64,000 nucleotides of DNA from Echinicola sp. 20G (GCF_015533855.1 NZ_AP024154.1:933001-997000); one strand, 5' to 3'; shown: positions 28,550-37,307, numbered from the stretch's first letter. Translations and numbers: made by a program. Notes: generated by a model from the letters alone, not told the origin.

Positions 28550-29635
28550 TCAATCAATCCATTTTGATTTCCATTCGGGATAATCTTTATCTAACACCCT
28601 TTCGGCATAATTGCCCAAATAACTATAACCTACCCGACGCTCATATTCAATTTCGGAAAGGTCATATTTAATTTGGCTGTCCCTGCCTACAAAAATGGGC
28701 TTTTGAGTATTGAGCTCATAAAACCGAGCCCATAGAGGTCTTCCTTCAGGATCCTCAATAACTTGAAGATCATATCCTTTTTCCAAACGATCATCTTCGA
28801 CTTTGATGATTCGCTTTCCTTCGATTTTATGCTCCTCCAACCAAGCCACAGCACTTGAAATAGACTTTTTCACCCTTTCATTCGGATCAGGAATTTTCAT
28901 CAAGTATTTCAAGATGCCCACGCTTTCTGCCCCACTAAGCGAAGCCAATTCAAACGCCCTTGCCTTGGCGGGCTCCAAGCTGTCCTTGTAATGCTGAGCA
29001 CACCAAATGGTTAACTCGCCATCCAGGACTACTTGCGTATCCAAGATGATCTCCAAACCTTTATCAACGGCCGCTTTGGCCTTTTTTCGGATGGACACTT
29101 TAACAAAATCATAGGGACCATTTCCTTCTGAAACATCCCAAAGTAAAGACATCACGCCAATCATGGCCCCATCATTATAAGTGATGTGTTCATAATATCC
29201 CTTCCGAATCGGATAGTACTGTGGCCAGCCCCCGTTCTCATATTGAGCCGCTAAGAGGTAATCTATTCCCCTCAAAAAAGCAGATTGGTACTTCTTTTCT
29301 TTGGTGGCATCATATACCAAAGCCAAAAAACGGAGTTGTGTAAATGTGGCACCATTGTCGATTGTCGTCCCCGAAGGTTCTGTTTTAGCCTTCAGTATTT
29401 CTTTCTGCTCTTCTTCTGAGAGCGTCTGGGCCATGTCAATATTTTTGTACCAACCGCCATTTTCATGTTGGTACAGCAAGACATTATCTGCAATTCTCTG
29501 GGCCTCATCACTACCATACCATGAAGTAGGTTGGCGAAGGATTTCCCCCCATCTAACCTGTTTTTCTGTTTGAGCAATAAGAGGCTGAATTAGAAGAGAA
29601 AAATTAATCAACAATAATAAGATAGATCGGCGCAT
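28550..29635 (-). CDS. pelA: PL10-family pectate lyase
   Basis: This 361-residue secreted lyase has a signal peptide ending at about Ala21 (IQPLIAQ). It has the (alpha/alpha) toroid plan of PL10 rather than a beta-helix: VLLYQHENGGWYKNIDM (53-69), TIDNGAT (91-97), YNDGAMIG (153-160) and the strongly conserved WCAQHYKDSLEPAKARAFE (211-229) with SLSGAESVGI (232-241). The family cleaves polygalacturonate by calcium-assisted beta-elimination, and the size equals a single catalytic domain with no binding modules. The gene lies 20 bp after the lipoprotein GH28, so these two probably form an operon producing a lyase plus a hydrolase. The symbol follows common family annotation, pectate lyase PelA. 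Confidence 0.92.
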   Translation of the reverse strand: MRRSILLLLINFSLLIQPLIAQTEKQVRWGEILRQPTSWYGSDEAQRIADNVLLYQHENGGWYKNIDMAQTLSEEEQKEILKAKTEPSGTTIDNGATFTQLRFLALVYDATKEKKYQSAFLRGIDYLLAAQYENGGWPQYYPIRKGYYEHITYNDGAMIGVMSLLWDVSEGNGPYDFVKVSIRKKAKAAVDKGLEIILDTQVVLDGELTIWCAQHYKDSLEPAKARAFELASLSGAESVGILKYLMKIPDPNERVKKSISSAVAWLEEHKIEGKRIIKVEDDRLEKGYDLQVIEDPEGRPLWARFYELNTQKPIFVGRDSQIKYDLSEIEYERRVGYSYLGNYAERVLDKDYPEWKSKWID

Positions 29636-29655
29636 GACAAATGGGTTTATTTAGG

Positions 29656-31272
29656 TTATTTTTTATAGGAGTTGGAATCCCAACCTTCTGGCTTTGCGGG
29701 TTGAGTACTCTCAAAACGTATATTATTGGTCAGGTCTCCTCTAAGTTGTGGGTAAACTTTTTCCCCATTGACCTTAAATACAGCATCTTCAAACCACACG
29801 TTTCGAGTGTCCAAGAACTTCATAAGTGAATCTTGACTGTTCACTTCAATATGCCTGAAAGTCAAATCAGTAGCATCGTCAGCATTGAAAAAACGTCGGC
29901 TTTGCTCCACGCGTACATTCTCCATGTGAAGGTTTTCCAAGGGGGATTCAGGAATGCCATTGATGTTTATAAAGGTTGAAGCAGTTTCTACCAGTATGTC
30001 CTTGATCGTAATGTCTTTGAATTTTGGGGTCAGGTCATTGACCTCCCGAAGAGGTTTTCTTTTGGCCAAATCACCCACATAAAGTTCTTGACCTAGCATA
30101 TCCCATCGGAAAGCTGTCTGACGTAAATTCATTCGTAATCGCTCATAGTAGAGATTTTCGCCACCTCCTCCTCTTGGTCTTCTGGTTTTAAAGCGGATTC
30201 CTACGCCTGTGTTTTCAAAAACGCAATCATGGATGTAAAGATTCTTGACTTTTCCAGCTGTCTCACTTCCCACTGTAATCCCTCCATGACCTTCCTTGGC
30301 CAAACAATAGCGCACTACTACATTCTCCGTGGGCCTATTGACGCGGATACCATCCTTGCCACGACCTGCCTTCATAGTGAAACAGTCATCACCATTGTTT
30401 AAGGTAGAATATTCAATCAATACATTTCTGGAAGATTCGATGTCAATTCCATCTCCCCTTGGAATGCCAACAGAATTGACCGTCACGCCCCGAATGATCA
30501 CCCCATCACAATACACGGGCACAATATTCCAAAAGGCCGTTCTTTCCAAGGTCACCCCTTCGATAAACACATTGGTGCATTCCGTAGGAGACACAAACAT
30601 GGGCAAAAAGATCGACTCGCCATTATATCCTTCATACACTCTTTCAGAAACTGGTTTATCCACTGGAACAAACTTTTCCGTCACGTCCTCAGTCATCATT
30701 TGGTCTTTCACCGGTCCCTCCTCCGGTCCATAAAGCGTTCCTTTTCCTGTCAAAGCAATATTATCCTGCTGATAGGCATAAATACAGGCACCTAAGGACA
30801 TGACCTCCACGCCTTCATGGCGGGTAAAAACTGCGGGTCTGTAATCTTCAAGTTGCCCGCTAAAATACAGCTCAGCACCTTCAGCTAAGTGAAGGTTCAC
30901 ATTGCTTTTTAAACTAATTCTTCCTGTTTTCCATTTACCCGCAGGAATGATCACTTTACCACCTCCTTGGGCACTTACACGATCGATGACTGATTGGATG
31001 ATAGAAGTGGCCAATACATCTTCATTGGCTCCTTCATCCATAATGTTGACGGTCAAATCTGGAAATACCGGTTTCTTGAAATCAGGCATGGCAAATGGAG
31101 CCTTTACTGGGGCAATTTCAGCTGGCAGATTTGCAGCACCCACTTGGTCTTTGGTCATCAGGCTATCTAGCGGAAAGTAAGCTGTTGTCTTCTCTGCCTC
31201 CTCTTTGGAACAGGAAAACAGAAGACAAACCAACATCATACTAAAAATATTTTCCTTCAGGTTCAATTTCAT
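29656..31272 (-). CDS. GH28-family glycoside hydrolase, lipoprotein
   Basis: The 538-residue right-handed beta-helix enzyme starts at the ATG at 31272 (the TTG at 31299 adds nine residues before the signal). The lipobox ends at Cys21 (CLLFSC). GH28 signatures: GDDC (294-297), EGHGG (327-331) and VGIRFKTRR (357-365) are present. The first signature, normally NTDG, reads RGDGID here (272-277). It keeps the catalytic Asp274 but loses the Asn and Thr. That suggests an exo-acting or rhamnogalacturonan-type specificity rather than plain endo-polygalacturonase; this is inference. It is anchored to a membrane, unlike the other GH28 here (9353-10945). PL10 follows after 20 bp. The 110 bp before the start hold no recognisable promoter. 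Confidence 0.88.
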   Translation of the reverse strand: MKLNLKENIFSMMLVCLLFSCSKEEAEKTTAYFPLDSLMTKDQVGAANLPAEIAPVKAPFAMPDFKKPVFPDLTVNIMDEGANEDVLATSIIQSVIDRVSAQGGGKVIIPAGKWKTGRISLKSNVNLHLAEGAELYFSGQLEDYRPAVFTRHEGVEVMSLGACIYAYQQDNIALTGKGTLYGPEEGPVKDQMMTEDVTEKFVPVDKPVSERVYEGYNGESIFLPMFVSPTECTNVFIEGVTLERTAFWNIVPVYCDGVIIRGVTVNSVGIPRGDGIDIESSRNVLIEYSTLNNGDDCFTMKAGRGKDGIRVNRPTENVVVRYCLAKEGHGGITVGSETAGKVKNLYIHDCVFENTGVGIRFKTRRPRGGGGENLYYERLRMNLRQTAFRWDMLGQELYVGDLAKRKPLREVNDLTPKFKDITIKDILVETASTFININGIPESPLENLHMENVRVEQSRRFFNADDATDLTFRHIEVNSQDSLMKFLDTRNVWFEDAVFKVNGEKVYPQLRGDLTNNIRFESTQPAKPEGWDSNSYKK

Positions 31273-31364
31273 AGATACTTTGGGTTTAGGAATTTCCAAT
31301 TAACCTTTAATATAAAAGCTATTACACATTAGGCTATCCTGCCGTATCCTGAGAGGCAGAGGGA

Positions 31365-31380
31365 GTCGTGAGTATTGAGT
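31365..31380. repeat. Short degenerate heptamer repeat
   Basis: A 16-bp tract reads as two and a bit units of period 7: GTCGTGA, GTATTGA, GT. It directly abuts the A/T-run of the terminator at 31381-31448. A second heptamer tract of different sequence lies on the other side of that terminator (31487-31517). Both are short and imperfect, so chance cannot be excluded for this one alone. Confidence 0.35.
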
Positions 31381-31448
31381 AAAAAAACATTAAGGAGTGA
31401 AGAGAATTAAGAGCTTCTAATTACCCTTAATGTACTTTCACTCCTTAA
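31381..31448 (-). terminator. Intrinsic terminator after the fucose-isomerase-family gene
   Basis: A perfect 12-bp inverted repeat, TTAAGGAGTGAA (31390-31401) and TTCACTCCTTAA (31437-31448), lies about 65 bp past the stop codon at 31514. A smaller internal pair (ATTAAG/CTTAAT) can fold inside the loop. On the minus strand the stem is followed by TG and a run of seven T (31381-31387). It should end transcription of the lyase/symporter/isomerase operon and separate it from the GH28-PL10 pair. Confidence 0.8.
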
Positions 31449-31486
31449 CGTTTAAATAAAAATTCAATTCGAAGACTGAACAGCAA

Positions 31487-31517
31487 GTCTAGTATCTAGC
31501 GTCTAATATCTATCTAT
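31487..31517. repeat. Degenerate heptamer tandem repeat overlapping a stop codon
   Basis: Four units of period 7 are seen: GTCTAGT, ATCTAGC, GTCTAAT, ATCTATC, then TA. The core CTA recurs at the same place in every unit. The last unit contains the stop codon of the isomerase gene (31514-31516). Heptamer repeats of this kind are known from intergenic regions of some bacteria, such as cyanobacteria. I recall similar strings in Cyclobacteriaceae but cannot verify that here. Confidence 0.55.
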
Positions 31518-33229
31518 GCTTTACCTGCTTTCATCTTTTTTGTTGCATCTTCCCCACCATTGACCAGATACAATAATGGAACTGGCCGGTCGGTGCCTTC
31601 TATAAATGTCGGTCTTGCCTGCCAAGGGGCTACGGAAAGCACATTGGCAAAATCCATCCAGAATTGTAGCCTTGCTGGTTCCAAATTCCAGGTCATATGA
31701 AAATGGTTGGCCGGAGCATACTGTTTGTATTCTGTCATAGAGGCAAATTTGGGAACGACAAAGGTATGAGGCCAGGTAGGATTGGCTCCATCACATATTT
31801 TCTGGGCCAAATCAGCTGGCAATTCAACCGTTTCTGCCTCATCCCAAATCATAGAAAACATTCCTGACAAGGAACTATAGGCCAATCTGGCGGCCAAGCC
31901 TTTGATATTTCCCGGAGATTTGAAATGTACTGAGTTGCCCAAGTAATAAAAGTAATCCACCGCTTTTGGGAATGAAATATTTTTCATCACATCCTTCTCT
32001 TCTTTTCCAGGCATAGCCGCCCAGTTGAAAGAAGCAGAGCCAGAGTTTACTCCATCCACAAAGCCTTTCTTCATCCAAGGTTCATCACCTGTGGGCTGAT
32101 AACCATTTTGTGCCGCAAACTCACTGATGTCCTCCTTGTCCCATACTTTTCTGAAGTCCATGAACAAAGGTGGATTTCCTCCAGATAGCCAGGTCATAAA
32201 CAGCTGGGTCAACAATGCCTGCACATCAGCTTCTGTTGCAAATGGCTGAACAGCTTTGGGTCCATTATGATCAAAAGTGCTGTTGAACAGTGACTCCATG
32301 ATATCTGCCACCGGCAGTTGGATGCCACGGTCATCAGATCCCCATTCCAGCTGGCTCATAAAGCCTCCGCCTACAGCATCCACTTCTTTCATCAAATCCT
32401 TAACGATCAAATACAAGGCAAGGCTTTGGTCCAACAGTTCACTATCTTTTTCTCCATCTGGTAGTTCTATCCGGTCTCCTGCATGGTTTTCCAACCAGCT
32501 TCTCAATCTTTTCAGCTCTTCCTTGTCATAGGATTCCTTCTTCAGCATGTCCGCTAGCAACTTCATATCCAAGCGGGTAATTTCCAAGCCAAATTGGTTT
32601 CTCGTTTCCAACACATGCGGCAGAGCCGTCTCCATTCCCATGGAGTCATGTCCAAATATTACCACCCTTTTTCCCTTTAAGCCCTGGAAGGTCACAGCAG
32701 CATAGCACCAGTCTACCAAAGCCTTTAAGGTCTCAGGACTCATTGTTGGATTTTGTCCTGCATCCGGCCATTTCCCTACATTGATATGGGTCAGTTTTCC
32801 ATATTGGGCGATGGCTCCCGAGGTAGCATGCGTATATACCACACCGGGACGAGTACCACTATTGCCTGTGGTAAAATTAATTGGAATATCTTTTGGGAAA
32901 TGGGAGAGCAAAGAAATGGTCGTTAGCTGTGGGAAAGACCAAGTATCCGGCACACAGACCAACACGTTTACCCCAGCCTCTTTGAATTGCCGGGCTACTT
33001 GATCAGCCTGTGTCTCGGCATCAATCAGCACATCAGAATAAACCACTTCAGCAGCAGTCCCATCTGGCAACTTGATCTTTCCGGCCAGTTCCTCTGCCGC
33101 ATGCTGTACAATATTGGTACTTCTTTCCCTACTGGCTTGGTCAATCCGGGGATCACAAGGTGCAAATACCCCAATCACTGGCTTCCCGGTATTTGGTTTT
33201 ACCGTTCTGGATAATAATTTCGCTTTCAT
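31514..33229 (-). CDS. L-fucose isomerase family protein
   Basis: This 571-residue cytoplasmic enzyme belongs to the FucI/arabinose isomerase fold. N-terminal marks are IGVFAPCDPRID and, near residue 90, VCVPDTWSFPQ. The C-terminal half carries the FucI-type block ADIMESLFNSTFDHNGPKAV with ATEADVQ, and NHFHMTWNLEPAR near 525 in the region of a metal-binding His. The family converts L-fucose to L-fuculose or D-arabinose to D-ribulose with manganese. Length (591 in E. coli) is normal. The gene follows the symporter (73 bp) and is closed by a terminator. L-fucose occurs in rhamnogalacturonan II side chains, so fucose is a reasonable substrate, but a related deoxysugar or pentose is possible. No fuculokinase or fuculose aldolase is in the window. 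Confidence 0.82.
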   Translation of the reverse strand: MKAKLLSRTVKPNTGKPVIGVFAPCDPRIDQASRERSTNIVQHAAEELAGKIKLPDGTAAEVVYSDVLIDAETQADQVARQFKEAGVNVLVCVPDTWSFPQLTTISLLSHFPKDIPINFTTGNSGTRPGVVYTHATSGAIAQYGKLTHINVGKWPDAGQNPTMSPETLKALVDWCYAAVTFQGLKGKRVVIFGHDSMGMETALPHVLETRNQFGLEITRLDMKLLADMLKKESYDKEELKRLRSWLENHAGDRIELPDGEKDSELLDQSLALYLIVKDLMKEVDAVGGGFMSQLEWGSDDRGIQLPVADIMESLFNSTFDHNGPKAVQPFATEADVQALLTQLFMTWLSGGNPPLFMDFRKVWDKEDISEFAAQNGYQPTGDEPWMKKGFVDGVNSGSASFNWAAMPGKEEKDVMKNISFPKAVDYFYYLGNSVHFKSPGNIKGLAARLAYSSLSGMFSMIWDEAETVELPADLAQKICDGANPTWPHTFVVPKFASMTEYKQYAPANHFHMTWNLEPARLQFWMDFANVLSVAPWQARPTFIEGTDRPVPLLYLVNGGEDATKKMKAGKA

Positions 33230-33302
33230 ATCTTTTTTGCTTATTTCTATCTTTTATTGTTTCGCCTTCGCAAAGTACTGTGCCCCATTCAGATAGATTA
33301 TT

Positions 33303-34796
33303 TTAGATTTTTTTCTTATTGAGCAAATGGGACAACAAGAAACCTGTCAGGAAAATGGTTAGGGTTCCTACGACAATGGTCAGGTTGGCATGCATGGGAT
33401 TTCTAAATGAAAACCAAGGCCCTTCTGTGATGAATAGTGGTGTCAAGCTCATCCAAGCAATGACCAATATGCCCACGACCACACCTATTGCAGCTTCCAA
33501 TTGTTGGACGTTTTTAGAGAAATACCCCAGCAAAAACAGCCCTAGCACCCCACCACTAAATACTGAGGATAAAGCCCACCAAGCATCCAAAGCACTTTTA
33601 ACTTCAGTCATGGCCAAAGAAACCCCAATGCTCATCAAGCCCATTACAATAGCTGAGATCGTCAGTACCTTAAAATGTTGCTGATTGTTTGGTGCTTTCT
33701 GTATGTACTTCTTATAGTGATCCGTAAGGATAACCGTAGCAGAGCTATTCAAACTCGTAGAAATAGTGCTCATCCCTGCCGCAAAAATAGAGGCTATCAA
33801 TAGTCCTGTTAGACCTTTGGGTAGGCCATTGACAATAAAGAACGGGAATATTTTGTCAGCCTCATCTTGAGACTTTAGTGTTGCAGGTAACAGCTCCGGA
33901 AAAACCTGGTAATAGGCAAACAAGGCCGTGCCAATAAAGAAAAATAAAAGGGAGACAGGAACGTACAAACTACTGCCAAACCAAGTGGATTTGATGGCTT
34001 CTTTTTCAGTTTTAGCACTCATATAACGCTGTACATAATTCTGGTCCACTCCAAAATTCTGCAAATTGATAAATAAGCCGTAAATCAAAATCACCCAAAA
34101 AGTAGCCTCTGTCAGACTGAGCCCATAACTACCCAAACTAAATTTATCATGTTGTTGACCGATTTCAATGACCTGCGCGGGCCCCTCGGGCATGGAAAAC
34201 AAAATAATGCCCAAACAAAGCACCGCTCCCAAGATCAGCACTATACCCTGAATGGCATCCGTCCAGATTACAGCTTCAATTCCCCCCATGGAGGCATAAA
34301 TGATTACAGAAATTCCCGTTACGATAATAATTGTAGCGATATCCCAGCCCAAAAGGGCATTCATAGGCAAGGCTAATAAATACAGGATGGTCCCCATCCT
34401 TGCCAACTGGGTAAGCAAATAACATATGGAAGCATAAGTTCTTGCCCATGGACCAAACCGAGTTTCCAGATAATAATAGGCCGATTCACTTTTTACACTT
34501 CGGTAAAGGGGAACGAAAAACTTGACCGCTGCCCATGCCGCAATAGGAATGGAAAGGCTAAAGACAAAACTGTTCCAGTTACTCAAATAGGCATTGCCTG
34601 GCAAAGCCAAAAAACTAATACTGCTCACAAACGTGGCAAATATGGACATCCCAATGGCCCAAGCTGGCAACTTCCTTCCTCCCACCATATAGTCCGCTGT
34701 TGTTCGGCCTTTCTTGAAGTAAAATGAGACCCCAAAAAACAATATGCCTAGCATGTAAACAAAAAATATGATGAGGTCTATTATGGGTAATTGCAT
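33303..34796 (-). CDS. Sodium:solute symporter (SSS family)
   Basis: The 497-residue inner-membrane protein has about 13 hydrophobic segments and the same SSS signature as the other symporter (DYMVGGRKLPAWAIGMSIFA, 35-54). It lies 150 bp after the NAL/DHDPS-family lyase and 73 bp before the fucose-isomerase-family gene. The order lyase, symporter, isomerase points to uptake of a monosaccharide or sugar acid that these enzymes process, with L-fucose or a keto-deoxy sugar as candidates. GTTAATTGAT (plus-strand reading) lies 17 bp before its start, an element also found near three other starts here. The ligand is not readable from sequence. Confidence 0.9.
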   Translation of the reverse strand: MQLPIIDLIIFFVYMLGILFFGVSFYFKKGRTTADYMVGGRKLPAWAIGMSIFATFVSSISFLALPGNAYLSNWNSFVFSLSIPIAAWAAVKFFVPLYRSVKSESAYYYLETRFGPWARTYASICYLLTQLARMGTILYLLALPMNALLGWDIATIIIVTGISVIIYASMGGIEAVIWTDAIQGIVLILGAVLCLGIILFSMPEGPAQVIEIGQQHDKFSLGSYGLSLTEATFWVILIYGLFINLQNFGVDQNYVQRYMSAKTEKEAIKSTWFGSSLYVPVSLLFFFIGTALFAYYQVFPELLPATLKSQDEADKIFPFFIVNGLPKGLTGLLIASIFAAGMSTISTSLNSSATVILTDHYKKYIQKAPNNQQHFKVLTISAIVMGLMSIGVSLAMTEVKSALDAWWALSSVFSGGVLGLFLLGYFSKNVQQLEAAIGVVVGILVIAWMSLTPLFITEGPWFSFRNPMHANLTIVVGTLTIFLTGFLLSHLLNKKKI

Positions 34797-34946
34797 TTGC
34801 TACGGTTAACTGGTTAATTGATTATTGGTGATTCGGAATCTGAATGCAGCATTGACCGTACTTTTGGTATTTGCCTTTTGGCCATTGACACTTCCAGCCA
34901 AATAGCCAAATCGAATCCGAGGATGTCTATTTCTTCAGTCTTCTTT

Positions 34947-35888
34947 TTAATGTTTTAGATCCAACATTTTGCTTTTTATCTCTTCCAGGTTATTGGCAAT
35001 TTTCTCTCTCTCAGCCTCTCTAAACCGGTGCAATGGGGAAGCCATATAATCGCTGCATATCCCCATGATGTTTAAGGCGGCCTTGATCCCTTTCAAATAG
35101 CTGGAACCAAAGTTGCCCAAAGAGTATAACTTTGAAGAAATTTCCATCACAATACCATGTAGGGCTTTGACGGTCAAAACATCCCCTCTCTCTGCAACTT
35201 CAAACAACTTCACATACAATTCCGGAAACATATTGGCACCACCATTCACCCCACCATGAGCACCCAGCAATACGGTTTCAGCCATGATTTCTTCTGGGCC
35301 CACAAACAATGAAAAGTCGGAACGATCTTTCATCTTGTTCATGACATTATTGAAATAGGCATTATTGGCAGAGCTGTCTTTTAACCCCACAATACCCTTG
35401 TATTTTGACAAGGTTTTGACGGTATCTGGCTCGATGATAATTTTAGTATGCGAAGGCATGTTATAAAGAAACAATGGCAAGGATAGGCGCTCCACCAAAT
35501 ATTCATAGTACTCGATCAATTCCGGCTGGCCTAAGTTGAAATAATAGGGAGGTGCAGCCACTACAGCAGAGGCACCCTCCTTTTCAGCAGTCTCTGCTAA
35601 ACGCAGACTTTCTATTGCTGCGGTATCAGTAATCCCCACCAAGACCGGAACCCTACCATCCACGATTTCACATGTTCTGGCCACCAACTCATGGCGAAGC
35701 GCATAGGAAAGGCTGGTGGATTCACCTGTAGTTCCCAAAATAAACAATCCATGAACCCCTCCATCAATGATGTGATTGATCAAGCGCTCCAAGCCTGGTA
35801 TGTCCAGATTGGTCTCATCTTTTAGAGGGGTAATCATTGGAGGGACTATCCCTTTAAATGGTTGGGGTAAGGTATGTTTGGTCTTCAT
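34947..35888 (-). CDS. Dihydrodipicolinate synthase / N-acetylneuraminate lyase family protein
   Basis: The 313-residue TIM-barrel enzyme starts at the ATG at 35888 (the ATG at 35924 adds 12 residues before the family start). Signatures are LGTTGEST (51-58), Tyr142 in LYNMPSH and the Schiff-base Lys170 in IVGLKDSS. It shares the fold and these motifs with the lyase at 2676 but differs throughout, so the two probably have different substrates. It heads a module with a sodium symporter and a fucose-isomerase-family gene. Likely reactions are retro-aldol cleavage or dehydration of a 2-keto sugar acid. True DapA for lysine synthesis is less likely given the neighbours. Confidence 0.85.
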   Translation of the reverse strand: MKTKHTLPQPFKGIVPPMITPLKDETNLDIPGLERLINHIIDGGVHGLFILGTTGESTSLSYALRHELVARTCEIVDGRVPVLVGITDTAAIESLRLAETAEKEGASAVVAAPPYYFNLGQPELIEYYEYLVERLSLPLFLYNMPSHTKIIIEPDTVKTLSKYKGIVGLKDSSANNAYFNNVMNKMKDRSDFSLFVGPEEIMAETVLLGAHGGVNGGANMFPELYVKLFEVAERGDVLTVKALHGIVMEISSKLYSLGNFGSSYLKGIKAALNIMGICSDYMASPLHRFREAEREKIANNLEEIKSKMLDLKH

Positions 35889-35968
35889 TGTTTTTTCATT
35901 CTTTGTATAAAAACAGGGATTCATAAGAGGTTTACTCCTCCAGAACCCCTGCTTAAAAGATTGTATTA

Positions 35969-35976
35969 CAAACTTA
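35969..35976 (-). promoter_or_regulatory. Possible -7 promoter box for the lyase/symporter/isomerase operon
   Basis: On the minus strand the 8 bases read TAAGTTTG, matching the Bacteroidota -7 consensus TAnnTTTG, about 80 nt before the start at 35888. No good TTG at -33 is seen, so support is weak. The remaining part of the 290-bp gap (35889-36178) shows no gene and no terminator for the membrane-protein gene. Confidence 0.35.
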
Positions 35977-36178
35977 GCCTTTACCTAGACTTTACTGTCC
36001 TGCACTTACTTGACCCTAGAAAGTACTTTGATCATCAGATCCATTTTTCTCTTTTTGAACAAGGCCGTATAGTGTCTCAATTTAAAATATAACCCGTGTT
36101 TAAGTCATATCTCTCCCTATACAGTTCACTTATCTGTACCCATGAGAAGTGTTTCTAATGCTCAAGGGGCTATACCAC

Positions 36179-36796
36179 TCAGTCTATTTCTTCCTCTTCC
36201 ATTTCTTTTAGCTCTTCCATGAAGGCCATAGCCTCCACCAAGCTTTTGCGAGGAAATTTCTTCAAAATAAAAACTAAGATCAAAGCCACTACAACGCTGC
36301 CTAGAAAAAACTGAAAGAGGTACTCACTCCATGCGTACATATCCACTCCTAAAAACCCTTTGGCCAATACCACTATAAAAGGAATGGACAAAAACGGAAT
36401 AACCACATATAATAAATTCAGTTCCAGTTTTTCCATGTACTGGACCTTAGCCAATTTCTTTTGCGTTTCTAAAACTGATAATTCCGGTTGGATGCTAAAT
36501 ATCAAATACAGCCTTCGCCCTACAAACCCCATGTTAAAGAAGGTCATCAACAATATTGCTAAGGCTGGAATTAAAAACTTAACCTCCATCAAGTGGCTGG
36601 AAGCAAAAGAGATCAAATAACCTGCAAATAAAACATTCGCAGCAAATTCAAATATTGAAGTCAGTTTCTGCTCCAGAAAACTGGACTTTATTTTATGCCC
36701 AATTACTTCTCTAAGCAACTTTTGGTTGATTTTCTTAGAAGGATTTGTTTGCATTCCTGCACTCTTCCAGATGCCTGATAATTCTTGGTATTCCAT
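36179..36796 (-). CDS. Membrane protein paired with an ECF sigma factor, possible anti-sigma
   Basis: The 205-residue protein has a charged cytoplasmic N-terminus (1-45), four membrane spans (about 46-66, 72-92, 125-147 and 157-176) and an acidic C-terminal tail (KEMEEEEID). I do not recognise a family. It starts 4 bp after the stop of the ECF sigma gene, so the two are co-translated. ECF sigma genes are commonly followed by their membrane anti-sigma factor, which makes that the leading guess. However, the usual zinc-binding HxxxCxxC motif of ZAS anti-sigmas is absent, and so are FecR domains. It therefore represents another type of partner if the guess is right. Confidence 0.65.
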   Translation of the reverse strand: MEYQELSGIWKSAGMQTNPSKKINQKLLREVIGHKIKSSFLEQKLTSIFEFAANVLFAGYLISFASSHLMEVKFLIPALAILLMTFFNMGFVGRRLYLIFSIQPELSVLETQKKLAKVQYMEKLELNLLYVVIPFLSIPFIVVLAKGFLGVDMYAWSEYLFQFFLGSVVVALILVFILKKFPRKSLVEAMAFMEELKEMEEEEID

Positions 36797-36800
36797 AATA

Positions 36801-37307
36801 TTATTGTTTTAACGTTTCGAAATATGATTTTAATTGTTCTTTGATGCGGTGGATTTTGGTGGACACTAAGCTGGCCGAAATCCCCATGATTTTTGCAATT
36901 TCCTTATTCTTGCACCCTTCCAAGAACAACAGCATCAGTGCCTTGTCCGTTGGTTTTAGCAATTCTATAAACTGGTAAAGTATTTTTATCTGCTCTTCCA
37001 GTTCTGGCGATTCCTGTTGATATAGTTCAGCATGCTGCTGATAGTCCCCATGGTTCTTTTTTCGACTACTTTCTTTTCTGAGAAAGGAAATGGAGACATT
37101 CAATGCAATCCGATAGGTCCAGGTGGAAGTGGATTTTTCTTTGTTGTACTTAGGGAATGCTTTCCAAAGCTGTAAAACAATTTCTTGGATCAGGTCATCC
37201 TGAGTATCCTGATCGAAACTGTACACCCTGGCTACTTTCGTAATCATGGCCTGATACTGCTCGATGTATTCCTCAAAGTCCTTTTCAAGTAGTCGCTGAT
37301 CTTTCAA
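36801..37307 (-). CDS. ECF RNA polymerase sigma factor
   Basis: The 168-residue protein has sigma region 2 (DDLIQEIVLQLWKAFPKYN, about 37-55, then STWTYRIALN) and region 4 with the helix-turn-helix (GCKNKEIAKIMGISASLVS, about 133-151). The start appears to be TTG at 37307: an in-frame stop lies seven codons upstream and no ATG lies between. It pairs with the four-span membrane protein directly downstream and has no SusC neighbour, so it does not look like a FecI-type regulator of transport. Its targets cannot be read from the window. Confidence 0.85.
   Translation of the reverse strand: MKDQRLLEKDFEEYIEQYQAMITKVARVYSFDQDTQDDLIQEIVLQLWKAFPKYNKEKSTSTWTYRIALNVSISFLRKESSRKKNHGDYQQHAELYQQESPELEEQIKILYQFIELLKPTDKALMLLFLEGCKNKEIAKIMGISASLVSTKIHRIKEQLKSYFETLKQ

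Noticed and set aside
31487..31517. Heptamer tract as a possible CRISPR-like array
   Set aside because: The units are 7 bases, degenerate, without spacers, and no cas gene is in the window.
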